DNA of 30,218 nucleotides from TMP-24 sp046348855 (lineage in GTDB: Bacteria > Pseudomonadota > Alphaproteobacteria > Rhodobacterales > Rhodobacteraceae): positions 1 through 30,218 of the forward strand of contig JAXMDK010000028.1 of the NCBI GenBank assembly GCA_046348855.1. Direction: 5' to 3'. Of the stretch, positions 17,334 through 26,483 are shown piece after piece. Both the position numbers and the translations under genes were made by a program. Below the pieces are notes generated by a model, which was given only the letters and a program-made list of their open reading frames with translations, was not told the origin of the DNA and did not search any database. Numbering within the stretch: the first letter of the stretch is position 1; every line of letters starts with the position of its first letter.

Positions 17334-18245
17334 TCAGTGCTGGGCCTGGATGAAGGTCCCGTTGCGCAGGTCGGTCATCGCCTGCACCAGCTCTTCGCGG
17401 GTGTTCATCACGATCGGCCCGTGCCAGGCCACCGGCTCTTCCAGCGGCGCGCCCGAGATCAGCAGGAACCGGATCCCCTGGTCGCCGGCCTGCACCGTCA
17501 CCTCGTCGCCCGACCCGAAGCGGATCAGCGTGCGGTTGCCGGACATGTCGCGGATGTTGACCTCTTCGCCCATCACCTGCTTTTCCAGCCGTACGCCCTG
17601 CGGCCGGCTGGCATCGGCGAACCGGCCCGCCCCTTCAAAGACATAGGCGAAGGCGCGGCGGTAGGTGTCGACGCGGAAGGTCTTCTTCACGCCCGCCGGC
17701 ACGAAGATGTCGAGGTATTGCGGATCGCCCGCCGTGCCTTCGACCGGGCCGGATTTGCCCCAGAAATTGCCGATCACCACCTTGACGCGGGTGCCGTCGT
17801 CATCGACGACTTCGGGAATGTCCGAGGATTTCACATCCTGATAGCGCGGCGCCGTCATCTTCAGCCGCGCGGGCAGGTTCGCCCACAGCTGAAAGCCGTG
17901 CATCTGGCCCTTCGCGTTGCCCTGGGGCATTTCCTGATGCAGGATGCCCGACCCGGCGGTCATCCATTGCAGGTCTCCGGCGCCGAGCGTGCCGTGGTTG
18001 CCGAGGCTGTCGCCATGTTCGACGGTGCCGGCCAGCACATAGGTGATCGTCTCGATCCCCCGGTGCGGGTGCCACGGGAACCCGGCGCGGTAGTCGCGCG
18101 GATCGTCGTTGCGGAAATCGTCGAACAGCAGGAACGGGTCAAGCTCGGTCGGATCGGCAAAGCCGAAGGCGCGGTGCAGCTTCACCCCGGCCCCTTCGCG
18201 GGTCTGGACGGCGGGGCGGGTTTCAACAATCGGTCGGATGGACAT
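17334..18245 (-). CDS. Pirin family protein
   Basis: A bicupin, iron-binding cytoplasmic protein; some pirins are quercetin dioxygenases or regulators of metabolic enzymes. The 303-residue sequence has FPWHPHRGIETITYVLAG with H59 and H61, then GILHQEMPQ with H103 and E105, the four metal ligands of the N-terminal cupin. A second cupin follows with the C-terminal SGAPLEEPVAWHGPIVMN signature. I chose the ATG at 18245 because GGGAG lies upstream; an in-frame ATG at 18272 would add nine residues. Convergent with lpd. In other bacteria pirin acts on pyruvate dehydrogenase, but proximity to the TCA genes here is only suggestive. Confidence 0.93.
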   Translation of the reverse strand: MSIRPIVETRPAVQTREGAGVKLHRAFGFADPTELDPFLLFDDFRNDDPRDYRAGFPWHPHRGIETITYVLAGTVEHGDSLGNHGTLGAGDLQWMTAGSGILHQEMPQGNAKGQMHGFQLWANLPARLKMTAPRYQDVKSSDIPEVVDDDGTRVKVVIGNFWGKSGPVEGTAGDPQYLDIFVPAGVKKTFRVDTYRRAFAYVFEGAGRFADASRPQGVRLEKQVMGEEVNIRDMSGNRTLIRFGSGDEVTVQAGDQGIRFLLISGAPLEEPVAWHGPIVMNTREELVQAMTDLRNGTFIQAQH

Positions 18246-18338
18246 TGCAGTCTCCCTTTGTGGAATTGCCAACCAATCTGGGGCCCCCGCCGCCGATTGC
18301 CAGTGGTCGGCACCGCACAGCTGCTGTGCGAAAAGCGG

Positions 18339-18989
18339 TCATCCCAGCAGATGTTTCAGCCCCTGGGTCACGTCGGTCCTGACCGCCAGCCGCAGGCCCG
18401 GCTCGTCGCCGGCCTTCAGCGCCGCCAGGATCAGCCGGTGATGCTGGGGCGGATCGCGCCGGTCCAGCCGGGCATAGAGCAGCCGCATCGTCGGGCCGAG
18501 TTGCAGCCAGACGGTTTCCACCATCGCCAGGATCGCCGGCGACTGGGCGCGCAGATAGAGCAGACGGTGAAACTCCAGGTTGGTGCGCACATAGGCCACC
18601 GCGTCGCGCCTCAGCGCCGCCTCCTGGTTGGCGGCATTGATCGTCTGCATCCGCTCGATCAGCGCCATGTGGGCGCGCGGCAGGGCGCGGCTGGCCAGTT
18701 CCGGCTCCAGAAGCGCGCGCAGCGCCGCCAGTTCCTCGATCCGATCCGGGCCGAGTTCCGGCGTCGTGACCCGGCCCGAAGCCGAGATGGTCAGCGCCCC
18801 CTCGGCCGCCAGCCGGCGAAAGGCCTCGCGCACCGGCGTCATCGACAGGCCGGTCTGCGCCCCGATCCCGCGCAGGGTCAGCGCATGGCCGGGGGGCAGT
18901 TCGCCATGCAGGATCTGCTGGCGCAGCGACCGATAGAGGCGGTCATGCGCGGACAGGCCAGAGTCGGAGGGGCGGTTCTGCGCGATCAT
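18339..18989 (-). CDS. GntR-family transcriptional regulator (FCD type)
   Basis: A 216-residue DNA-binding regulator. The winged helix-turn-helix covers about residues 15-75, with LTLRGIGAQTGLSMTPVREA FRRL as its recognition region, and the all-helical FCD ligand-binding domain follows (RALLEPELASRALPRA, LEFHRLLYLRAQSP, HHRLILAALKAGD) with the histidines that normally bind a metal and an organic acid. Ligand and target are unknown. It is on the same strand as the pirin gene, 93 bases upstream of it, and 31 bases downstream of the YgjP-type gene, so it could regulate pirin or the neighbouring metabolic locus; no matching operator was identified. Confidence 0.9.
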   Translation of the reverse strand: MIAQNRPSDSGLSAHDRLYRSLRQQILHGELPPGHALTLRGIGAQTGLSMTPVREAFRRLAAEGALTISASGRVTTPELGPDRIEELAALRALLEPELASRALPRAHMALIERMQTINAANQEAALRRDAVAYVRTNLEFHRLLYLRAQSPAILAMVETVWLQLGPTMRLLYARLDRRDPPQHHRLILAALKAGDEPGLRLAVRTDVTQGLKHLLG

Positions 18990-19020
18990 CGGCCATCGTG
19001 ATTACATTTCCGCGCGCCGG

Positions 19021-19737
19021 TCAACCGGGTGGGTCGAACGCACCCTGGCGGCTGGAGAAGTCATAGCGGTGCAACTGGTTTCCCTGGGTCTTCAGCCAGC
19101 GCCGGTGCAGCGCATAGTCCGGCATCAGGCGGCGCACCACCGCCCAGAAGGCCGGCGAATGGTTCATCTCGACCAGATGGGCGACCTCGTGGGCCGCGAC
19201 ATAGTCCAGCACCTGCCGCGGCGCCATGATCAGCCGCCAGGAATACATCAGCCGCCCGTCGACCGAACAGGAGCCCCAGCGCGACCGCGTATCGCGCAGC
19301 GTCACCCCGGCATGGCGCCGGCCGGCCAGCGCGGCATAATGATCCGACGCCGCCTGCAGCCGCACCCGCGCCTGAAGCTTCAGGAACGCCTCGGTCCGCG
19401 CCGCCGCCCGCGATTCGCCCGGCGGCAGAATCAGCAGCCCCTCGGCCAGCGCCGGCGCCCTGACCTCGCCGAAGGTCAGCGTCACCGGCTGCCCTTCGAA
19501 CGGCAGCACCGTCCCCGCCCCCACCCTGTCGACCGGCGCCGCCCGCGCGATCGCCCGGCGGATCCAGTCACCCTGCGACCGGGCGAAGTCCAGCGCCTCG
19601 CTTTCGCGGGCGCGGTCGGGCATCGACAGGGTGACCTTGCCGTCAAGCCGCGACACCCGCAGCGAAAAGCGCCGCGCCCGCGCCGATCGGCGCAGGACCA
19701 GTTCGACCGGGGGATCACCGTCAAGCCAGCGTTGCAT
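19021..19737 (-). CDS. YgjP/SprT-like M48-type metallopeptidase
   Basis: A 238-residue protein with the zinc motif VAAHEVAHLVEMNHSPAFW (H183, E184, H187) and an upstream DTRSRWGSCSVDGRL segment, both hallmarks of the YgjP-like metallopeptidase family (DUF45). The biological substrate of the family is unclear. I chose the ATG at 19737 because AAGGGAAGG stands just upstream and the family start (ELVLRRSARARRFSLRV) follows; in-frame starts further up (19758, 19803, 19995) are possible, but the longest would cross the divergent FYDLN gene. Cytoplasmic, no signal peptide. Confidence 0.88.
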   Translation of the reverse strand: MQRWLDGDPPVELVLRRSARARRFSLRVSRLDGKVTLSMPDRARESEALDFARSQGDWIRRAIARAAPVDRVGAGTVLPFEGQPVTLTFGEVRAPALAEGLLILPPGESRAAARTEAFLKLQARVRLQAASDHYAALAGRRHAGVTLRDTRSRWGSCSVDGRLMYSWRLIMAPRQVLDYVAAHEVAHLVEMNHSPAFWAVVRRLMPDYALHRRWLKTQGNQLHRYDFSSRQGAFDPPG

Positions 19738-19824
19738 CAGCCTTCCCTTCACCGCCATGATGGCGGCTTTCGCCCGCCGCCGAAAGGCCAAAGCCGCGTC
19801 CATCGCCCACCCTGGCAAAATCCT

Positions 19825-19853
19825 TTGACACCCCCCGCGACTTGTGGCAGTTG
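19825..19853 (+). promoter_or_regulatory. Possible promoter for the FYDLN-acid gene
   Basis: TTGACA at 19825-19830 is a consensus -35. About 17 bases later CAGTTG is only a poor -10, so the assignment rests mainly on the -35 and on the position 40-70 bases ahead of the start codon. Confidence 0.35.
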
Positions 19854-19893
19854 GCTGCGACTCTGACATGACGTGCACTGGACGGAGATTTCC

Positions 19894-20223
19894 ATGCCCA
19901 AGGACGAATGGGGCGTCAAGCGCCTCTGCCCGCATTGCGCGAGCCGTTTCTACGACCTGAAGCGCGATCCGATGACCTGCCCGGAATGCGGACACGGCTT
20001 TTCGGCCGAAAGCCTTCTGGCCAATCGCGGCCGCACGATGATCGCCGAAAAGGCGGTGGTGAAGGAACGCGACCTGGATCTCGACGATCTGACCGAGGAT
20101 GGCGACATCGACGCCGAAGCCGGCGATGTCGAGCTGGACGACGATCTTCTCGAAGACGACGAGGACGACAACGTCTCGCTGGACGAAATCGCCGACGTGG
20201 GTTCGGGCGACGACGAGGCCTGA
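19894..20223 (+). CDS. TIGR02300 / FYDLN acid domain protein
   Basis: A 109-residue protein of the alphaproteobacterial TIGR02300 family. The N-terminus has two CxxC pairs (RLCPHCASRFYDLKRD, then MTCPECGHGF), a small zinc ribbon containing the FYDL motif. The C-terminal half is extremely acidic (LDDDLLEDDEDDNVSLDE). The function is unknown; a nucleic-acid or RNA-polymerase-associated role is speculation from the fold. I chose the ATG at 19894, with GGAG upstream, rather than the GTG at 19873. It lies directly upstream of a terminator and the tRNA-Ala gene, and is divergent from the YgjP-type gene. Confidence 0.92.
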   Translation: MPKDEWGVKRLCPHCASRFYDLKRDPMTCPECGHGFSAESLLANRGRTMIAEKAVVKERDLDLDDLTEDGDIDAEAGDVELDDDLLEDDEDDNVSLDEIADVGSGDDEA

Positions 20224-20250
20224 CCGGCCCGCCGCCCGCCGCTACCTTCG

Positions 20251-20285
20251 GAAGGCGCCGCACCCCGCGGCGCCTTCTTGCTTTT
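20251..20285 (+). terminator. Terminator of the FYDLN-acid gene
   Basis: GAAGGCGCCGC (20251-20261) pairs with GCGGCGCCTTC (20267-20277) across ACCCC and is followed by TTGCTTTT. A strong intrinsic terminator 28 bases after the stop codon. Confidence 0.82.
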
Positions 20286-20326
20286 GGCCGTTGCCGACCG
20301 CCGCCGCACACCCCCGCATTTTCCCC

Positions 20327-20355
20327 TTGCGCCCCCTGCCCGCCTTGCCTATACG
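20327..20355 (+). promoter_or_regulatory. Promoter of tRNA-Ala
   Basis: TTGCGC (20327-20332) and TATACG (20350-20355) are separated by 17 bases and lie 47 bases ahead of the tRNA, a plausible sigma-70 promoter for it. Confidence 0.55.
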
Positions 20356-20401
20356 GACCCCCACGCGGGCGGCGGCACCAGCCAAAGCCCGGACCTCCGG
20401 T

Positions 20402-20478
<77 letters not shown>

Positions 20479-20480
20479 AT

Positions 20481-20520
20481 CATCTTCATAAGATGCTGAA
20501 ATAAAAGCGAAATTTTTCGC
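20481..20520. other. Two small hairpins after the tRNA
   Basis: CATCTT/AAGATG (20481-20486 and 20490-20495) and GCGAAA/TTTCGC (20507-20512 and 20515-20520) are short perfect inverted repeats just inside the element. They may end tRNA transcription or be binding sites; neither has a clear terminator T-run at its 3' end. Confidence 0.35.
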
Positions 20521-20534
20521 CTTCGCCTTTCGCA

Positions 20535-20553
20535 CCCCACAGTTTACCCCACA
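20535..20553. repeat. Left CCCCACA pair, candidate integrase arm site
   Basis: CCCCACA occurs at 20535-20541 and 20547-20553, 12 bp start to start. The same pair with the same spacing occurs at the other end of the element (28669-28687). Short direct repeats at both ends are typical integrase arm-binding sites; binding is inferred. Confidence 0.5.
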
Positions 20554-20599
20554 GCGCGCGCCGGATGCCCTGATACTTCACGATACCGTGTGAGGCTTC

Positions 20600-20641
20600 G
20601 GGCGGCGATTTCCTTTCCGTCATATCGGAAAGCCGCCGCCC
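20600..20641. terminator. Hairpin downstream of res
   Basis: GGGCGGCG (20600-20607) pairs with CGCCGCCC (20634-20641), and an inner TTTCCG/CGGAAA stem sits across an internal loop. It lies 40 bases beyond the res stop codon and could terminate the leftward transcript of the element, protecting the tRNA. No U-run is obvious on the minus strand. Confidence 0.45.
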
Positions 20642-20680
20642 CCCTGTCCTCTTGAGTGCGGGGGGCGGACTACAGAACCG

Positions 20681-23214
20681 TCAGTCGCCGTCACAGTCAT
20701 CATCGTCGTCGGCGGCGGCGTCTTCATCCTCCATCATGGCAAGCAGGTCCCCGGCTACACTCGTTGCGCCGGGGGCTTTGCGTTCTACGGCGGTTGGTTG
20801 CGGCAGCTCTGTGGCAGAGAAACAGGGGCCGGAGACGACCTTGTCCAGGACCGCTGCCAGATCCACCGCGAAGATGAAGTCAGGGTAGATTCGCCCGCGC
20901 TTCCAGCCCTGAAGCCCGTAGCCAGCGCGCGGCATCGCCACGTTGCGGTGCCACCATGTGATTGCCGTGTTCCCCGTCCAGCATGATCGCAACGTTTTGT
21001 TCGTCGCCGTTCAGATCGCCTTCATAGAACGGGGCGAACAGGTTCCGCCTCAACCCGCCGCCGTCCTGTCCCACAAGCTGGCGCGCGTTTGCTGGCAGGG
21101 TCGTGTCCATGATGTGGGGCATCCGCCAGTTGTCGCCGTCCAACCGAAGGCGAAACTGGATTTGCCCGGCTTGCACCCGATCCTTGAACAGCCCTTCGGC
21201 CCGCCGGTTGCGTTCGGCGTCCAGTTTGCGCAGCTCTTCGATGATCGTTCCGGCGTGCCGCCCAATCTTGGCGTCATCGAAGCCGCGCGCCTTCAGTCCC
21301 GCCAGCAACGCCGCCACGACTTGCCGACCGACAAACGGATTCGGCACCAGATCGGAAATCACCCGCACCGCATAGGACGGATCGAGGTCAAAGTCTCGGT
21401 CGAAGCCGCCACCGCTTCGCCGGTAATCAGCTCTGCACCATTCTCGGCCAGCGAAATGCGCTGAAGCTGCGCCGCCGATTCAGCAGGTTTTCCGGCATCC
21501 GGGCCACAACGGGCGCGGGGTCATAGTCGCGCCAGTCGATTGCGGCCAGCAGGTCGGTTTCATAGTCGAATCGCGCGCGCCGGTTTCATCGACGTGCAGC
21601 ACCTTGGGCAGGTAAATCTCCACCTTGCGGAAAGCATCCCGCCGCTCAATCGGCCGTGAAACCCTCGTGCCGCCCGCCATCCCCGCCGGGCAGATGCACC
21701 ACCAGGTCGGCCAGCCCGTCCTGTTCCAGGCCGCGCTTGATCGCCTGCACAACGTCCTTGGTGCTGGCGTGATGGGTGAAGACATAGCATTCGTCCAGCG
21801 CCGCCACGTTCGTCTTCACCGCCCCCGGTTGGCGCAGAATGCGCCCGACAAGCTGGGTGGTGGCGGCAAGGCTCGTTCCCGCCGCCAGCGAGCAAAGGAC
21901 ATAGGCGAAGGGGCAGTCCCAGCCCTCTTGCAGCGCGGCTTTCGTGATGATCACCCGCACCCGGTTCGTGGGCGACAGCAGGTCAAGGTTTTCCGGCTGG
22001 CTCAGGTCGTTCTGTTCGGCGGTCTTGATCGCCACTACGGCTTCGTCAAAGCCCGCCTTCAGCAGCCAGTCCTTCACGTCCTCAGCATGCACGAAATGCC
22101 CGTCGCGGGTTTCCTTGCCGGTCCGTTCGACCTGCACCAGCATGATCGGCCGGATATAGCGCCCGGTATTGCCGCGCAGCACATTTGCGGCCTTGCCCAG
22201 CTCGGCCAGCTTGTCGAGCGCGGTTGTCAGGGTGGTGCGCCAGTCAGTGCCCTGCCTCGGGTCCAGATTCAGGGGCATCTTGATCATGCCTTCGGCGTCC
22301 AGTTCGCGCCCCATGACTTCCACCAGAAGGTTCGCGTAGCGCGCCTTGCGCGTGCCGTTCGCCTGCACGTCCTTCGGGGTCGCGGTCAGTTCTAGGACGA
22401 AAAGCGGATTGAAGCCGTAGAGCGTTTCATAGGCCAGGTCGGACGTGGCCTTCTGGCCCTCGTCCACGACGATAACCGGCTGAATCAGGCGCAGCGCATT
22501 GCCCAGGCTGTCCTTCACCATCGGGAAGAGGTCGGTGTCGTAGCCGTCAAGGTTCGGCGTCCGGGCGAAATGCGCAGCATGGGCCTGTTGCTCGCCCTCG
22601 GGCGGGAAAAACCCGTGCACGTCGCCCCGGTCGCGGAACATGCGCAACTGTTCCTTGGTCGCGCGGTTCGACGCCTGAAGCATCAGGATCATCACGCACA
22701 GGTGGGTTTCGATATCCGCCGCATGCAGCCCGTCGCCCTTTTCCATGATCTTGACGCGCCCCGCCGCCGCGCGGTCCAGCGCCTGCCGGTAAGGGTGCTG
22801 GCGGTCCTTCAGCCGTTTCAGCGTCTGGGAATAGATCGCCTCGTTCGGCACAATCCACAGAACGAAGCCCACGTTCTTGCCCAGATAGCGGCCCATGATC
22901 CGGCTGACGGCATTGACGGCCAGCCAGGTTTTGCCGCCGCCGGTCGGCACCTTCAGCGTGGCGTTCGGAACCGCCCGTCCAGCGCCGTCTCGGTGCGACG
23001 TATAGGGGACAACGGCCCGCGATGCAGGAAGCCGCCCAGCGCCTTGCAGCGCGTCCCAGGCGGCCTTGGGGAAGTCGGGCACCACCAACCCCAGATCGGG
23101 GTTCTGCGCCGCCAGGTCGGCCACCTTGTCGGCCTTCACCTTGTGCAGCTTCAGCGCGTCAAGGTAAGCGTCCAGCGTGTCCAGCACCCGCGCCTGATAG
23201 TCGAGCGTGCGCAT
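20681..23214 (-). pseudogene. Type III-like restriction subunit (DEAD/DEAH helicase-nuclease), frameshifted
   Basis: Restriction partner of the Mod protein; an ATP-dependent translocase. The intact first part (522 codons, 23214-21646) has KVPTGGGKTWLA (Walker A, near residue 90), VIVVDEGQKA (DExH-like box), LELTATP (motif III) and TTQLVGRILRQPG (motif VI), as in Res proteins. Downstream, the protein continues in other frames: RRDAFRKVEIYLPKVLH, DYETDLLAAIDW, AAQLQRISLAENGAEL, SYAVRVISDLVPNPF and GYGLQGWKRGRIYPDFIF, ending in a very acidic tail. Frame changes lie near 21650, 21570, 21480, 21390 and 20973. The start is 3 bases after mod. Either the gene is dead or the sequence has indel errors; a functional full-length product is not encoded as written. 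Confidence 0.82.
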
Positions 23215-23217
23215 CCC

Positions 23218-25031
23218 TCAGCCCCGTTCCATGCGGTAAAGCGCGAAGGGCAGGGGCACGAACTCGACGGGAATGCCCATTTCGTTCAGCATCTTCTGGC
23301 TGACATGGCGGGCGGGAGCGAAGACAAGGTGCGGCTTGTCAGGGTTTTCGGCCGCTATTTTATTAGCGAAGGACAGGGAAAGCGCCGCCTCGGGCGATTT
23401 GAGCCAGTCCAGATCGGGCCGGTAGATCAGCCAAAGATGCTGGGCCTCGGTCGCCCCCAGATAGTTCGCCATCTCATTGATCTTGGCCGGGTCTATGGGC
23501 TGACTAGTCGCCATGTGGAACAAGGCCCCGCCCAGCGCCTGCCATTCGGGAAGGTCCGTGCCCTGAAGGATCGCGTCCAGCTCCACCGGCTTGCCCAAGG
23601 TGCAATAGGTGAAACTACCCCCCAGCCCTTCGGCGCGGTCCTCCACCGCCTTTTCGCCGGTGACGATTAGTTCGCCGTCCTTCACCTCTTTCTTGATCCG
23701 GTCGAATTCGTGCCCATGCAGGTTTTCGATCCCTTGCACCCGGTGCACCAGTTCGCCGGCCCTTTCCAGCGCCCGCCAGATCAGCCGCTCGCGCAGAAGT
23801 TCGGTTTTTTGCGTGCCGGAAAATTCATAGCCATTGATCACCCGCCGCACCCGTTCGGCGGTCAGCCGGTCGGCGTAGTCTTCCATTTCGACCAAGATGA
23901 AGCGCCGGTTGCCGCCGTCGCGTTTGTTGGCCTCTAGGGCCGCGTGGGCTGTGGTGCCGGAACCTCCGAAAGAATCCAGAATAATGGCGTCGGGGCCAGC
24001 AGCGACTTCCAAGGCACGCCCGACTAGGCTACTTGGCTTGGGGGTTATCGTCGCATCATCCGGCCGAATGTCAGGAAGAATGCTTAGAAGTTCTTTGCGG
24101 GCGATGTCTGTATGTCCCGCGAAAGACCAATCCCAAATCGAGCCGGGCACGATCTTTCCGCCGTCTCTCAACATATGTCGATAACGTTTGAAGGCAGGAG
24201 TGCCAGCGCGACCGTCTGCCCCCCACCAAATCAGGTCCCTTTCGATATGCTCTTGATGTAATTCCTTACTGTAGGCCCAGACCAGATTTATGAAGGCCAA
24301 ATCTCTTGCCCGGTGTTAGGGTTCTTCACTGCATAATAGAGATTTGGGCGCTCGTCAGGTTCTTCTGTTGCAAGTGTAGTCAACACGCAGAAGACACCTT
24401 GACCGTCCTCGAATCTGTAAGCCGCATCCTTTACCCTCTGCGCGCTCCAGCTTTTTTCGGGTCCAGTCGCGTTTGCAATACACGAACAAATGGTCATGCA
24501 TCGGGGCAATGCCCGTATGATCCGCCGCTACCGTATATTTTTTCTGCCAGATGATGTTCGCCGCAAACCCCATCTTCCCCGAAAATCTCGTCCAGCATGA
24601 GCTTGGCCCGATGGGCTTCGTTGTCATCAAGTGTGATCCATAAGCTGCCGTCTTCTGCCAGCGGCTCATGCAGCAATCCGCAGCCTCGGCCACATCATTG
24701 CGCACCATTTGTCATGGCGCAGCCCGTCCTCTATCCCGATGGGATTGGCGGCGAACCAGTCCTTGATCATCGGCGCGTTGACGTTGTCGTTATAGGCCCA
24801 GCCCTCGTTGCCGGTGTTGTAGGGCGGGTCGATGAAGATGCGGTCAACCTTGCCCGCATACATCGGCAGCAGCGCCTTCAGCGCATGCAGGTTGTCGCCC
24901 TGAACGATCAGGTTGCCCGCCATGTCCACCGGCCCGATCCCCTTGTCGGGATGGGCTTCCAAGGGCCGGAAGGGCACCGAAAGGTGGTGGTTGTAGACGA
25001 ATTCCTTGCCCTTGAACGCCAGCTCGGTCAT
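23218..25031 (-). pseudogene. Type III-like DNA adenine methyltransferase (Mod), frameshifted
   Basis: The site-specific N6-adenine methyltransferase of the restriction pair. The start MTELAFKGKEFVYNHH is followed by VDRIFIDPPYNTGNEG, with the catalytic DPPY motif IV of beta-class enzymes. After four frame changes the C-terminal part (23218 to about 24290) reads WAYSKELHQEH, IWWGADGRAGTPAFKRY, and ILDSFGGSGTTAHAALEAN (SAM-binding motif I, F.GSGTT). Breaks lie near 24674, 24570 (a G4 run), 24455 (an A6 run) and 24290; joining the frames restores a normal order (LHEPLAEDGSLWITLDDNEA, then NIIWQKKY, then the C-terminal domain). The start overlaps the stop of the upstream gene by 4 bp, and res follows after 3 bases. 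Confidence 0.83.
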
Positions 25032-25721
25032 GCGCCTGCCCCTGATGTGATTTGCGGGGCATTGGATCGGAACCGGTCAGGGCCTGCAACCCTAGACTCC
25101 AGCCCCAGCCGCGCCAGAAGCCGCCCGGCATCGGCCGCAAAGATCGCGTCAACCTCGGCCTCGGCCCTGTCAGTCCCCGCCGATCCGCGCCGTGGTGCCG
25201 CCGCCACATGCCCTTGGGCCGCTTCGCAATCGGATTGGCCATGCCCGCCCGCGCCCCCGAGTTTCCGCCGCAGCCGGTTGGCGCGGGGCCAACCACCGTT
25301 GCATCGGCCGCTCCTTCCTGGCTGTCATAGGCAAGCCCGTAACAGTGACGGCACAGGAACCCGGCGCCCGGCGGCATAGAGCTTGACCACCCGCCGCCCG
25401 CATTCGCGCCCGCGCACCACCCGGACAGCGGAACCACGGCCGCGCGCCGCCGTAGGGGCAAGGCGACCAAAGGACCGGCACCGGTTCGATCACGTCCCGC
25501 CAATCCGCGCCGCCCTGCCGGACCCGATAGGTCAGGACCACTTTGTTCGCCTCGGCCTGCATCCCGATCCAGCCGATCCTTTCACCGCCTCGCCACCAGT
25601 GAACGGTGCAGTCGGTGCCCGCCTTCAGATAGCCCTGCCGGTTCAGCCAGTTCGCATCGAGCGACTTGAAATCGTCGCATCGCGCCTTCCGACCAAACCG
25701 GCCCGATCCATACCCGCCCAT
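25028..25721 (-). pseudogene. Zinc-ribbon-like conserved protein (MGGYGSGR type), frameshifted
   Basis: A family I recall as unnamed conserved hypothetical proteins in mobile islands, starting MGGYGSGRFG and typically about 200 residues. The first part is intact: LTREG-like LNRQGYLKAGTDCTVHWW, then PCPYGGARPWFRCPG. The rest lies in other frames: RRVVKLYAAGRR, FLCRHCYGLAYDSQ, RANRLRRKLGG, GMANPIAKRPKGMW and EAEVDAIFAADAGRLL, ending at a TGA that overlaps the mod start (ATGA). At least five frame changes lie between about 25420 and 25165. The paired cysteines (CP..., CRHC) suggest a zinc ribbon. Its coupling to mod hints at a role with the methyltransferase, such as regulation or DNA binding; this is inference. 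Confidence 0.72.
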
Positions 25722-25774
25722 GTTTCACCGCCCGGTTTTATCGAAATCGTTTGGGAAGTCGGCACTCCTGCCCA

Positions 25775-26482
25775 CTATCCCACGACGCGCGCAAGTAGCG
25801 GGCAAAGATCAAGCCCGGCGCGAACATCAAGATCGGGCGGTTCCGGCGATCCATTGGGTATGGCATATAAGGATGTCTTCAGTTTGATGACGGTGCCACC
25901 TTGGCCGATAGCCTGAACGTCACGCTTTCGATGATGGGGCGTCACTGTTTCGATGACAGGCTCGGGGCAATCGTCACGGTTTTGAAGATGGGACCGTCCT
26001 GCTTTTGAAGACGGGACATTGCACCCGTTGCGTCCGCTGGGGTTGTTGACGTTGTGCCGCGCCACGGGGAAATCATGGCCAGGTTGCCAGTCCTTGTAGA
26101 GCATGCTGCCGACATGTGACCCGCTACCCGGCATCACTATTTCGGTCAGTTCGAATGATGGCCCGCGCGCCTCGCCGGTGACGCCAAGCGCGCCCAGTTC
26201 GGTGCAGACAATGAACCCCTTGGCCTGAAGATCGTGAAATGCGTCCCCTGCCGCGTTGATACCGATCCCGATCCGGCTGGCTGCTTGGCGCAGGCTCAGG
26301 CGAATCCGCCCGTTGTTGTTGTTGTTGTATTTTTCTCCCTTCCATTCCAGCTTCAGCCAGAGATAGAGTATCTGGGCCTTCGCGCTAAGCGCCCTGTAGG
26401 CTGGCATTTCCATGAATGCCCGGCGAACAAAGGTGCCGTGCTCCCGTTTATCGCGGCCGGTTTTGTTGACGCCCTTGGCCAT
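25775..26482 (-). CDS. Winged-helix-like protein of the element
   Basis: A 235-residue protein starting MAKGVNKTGRDKREHGTFVR. Residues 24-100 (MPAYRALSAKAQILYLWLKL, then RIRLSLRQAASRIGIGINAA and FHDLQAKGFIVC) look like a winged-helix domain, as in small plasmid/phage replication-initiation or regulator proteins that often begin with MAKG.NKTGR. The second half is basic and low complexity. A run of five Asn (KYNNNNNG) is encoded by a pure (AAC)5 microsatellite at 26312-26326. One base separates it from the AlpA-type gene upstream. Replication initiator or regulator is a guess; I see no catalytic motif. Confidence 0.7.
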   Translation of the reverse strand: MAKGVNKTGRDKREHGTFVRRAFMEMPAYRALSAKAQILYLWLKLEWKGEKYNNNNNGRIRLSLRQAASRIGIGINAAGDAFHDLQAKGFIVCTELGALGVTGEARGPSFELTEIVMPGSGSHVGSMLYKDWQPGHDFPVARHNVNNPSGRNGCNVPSSKAGRSHLQNRDDCPEPVIETVTPHHRKRDVQAIGQGGTVIKLKTSLYAIPNGSPEPPDLDVRAGLDLCPLLARVVG

Positions 26483-26483
26483 G

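Noticed and set aside
17328..19001. Long + strand open frame opposite pirin and GntR genes
   Set aside because: Both minus-strand genes have clear family motifs; this frame is their antisense shadow.
20535..20553. CRISPR-like direct repeats near the left end
   Set aside because: Only two 7-bp units at 12-bp spacing; no array of longer repeats with unique spacers occurs anywhere in the window.
20880..21368. Independent 162-codon gene within res
   Set aside because: It continues the Res protein between two frame changes, so it is treated as part of res.
22570..23670. Long + strand open frame opposite mod/res
   Set aside because: It spans the junction of two minus-strand genes with helicase and methylase motifs, and has no motif of its own.
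24355..24708. Separate small methyltransferase-like genes in three frames between 24,288 and 24,708
   Set aside because: They join end to end into one normal Mod protein once frame changes are allowed, so they are fragments and not individual genes.
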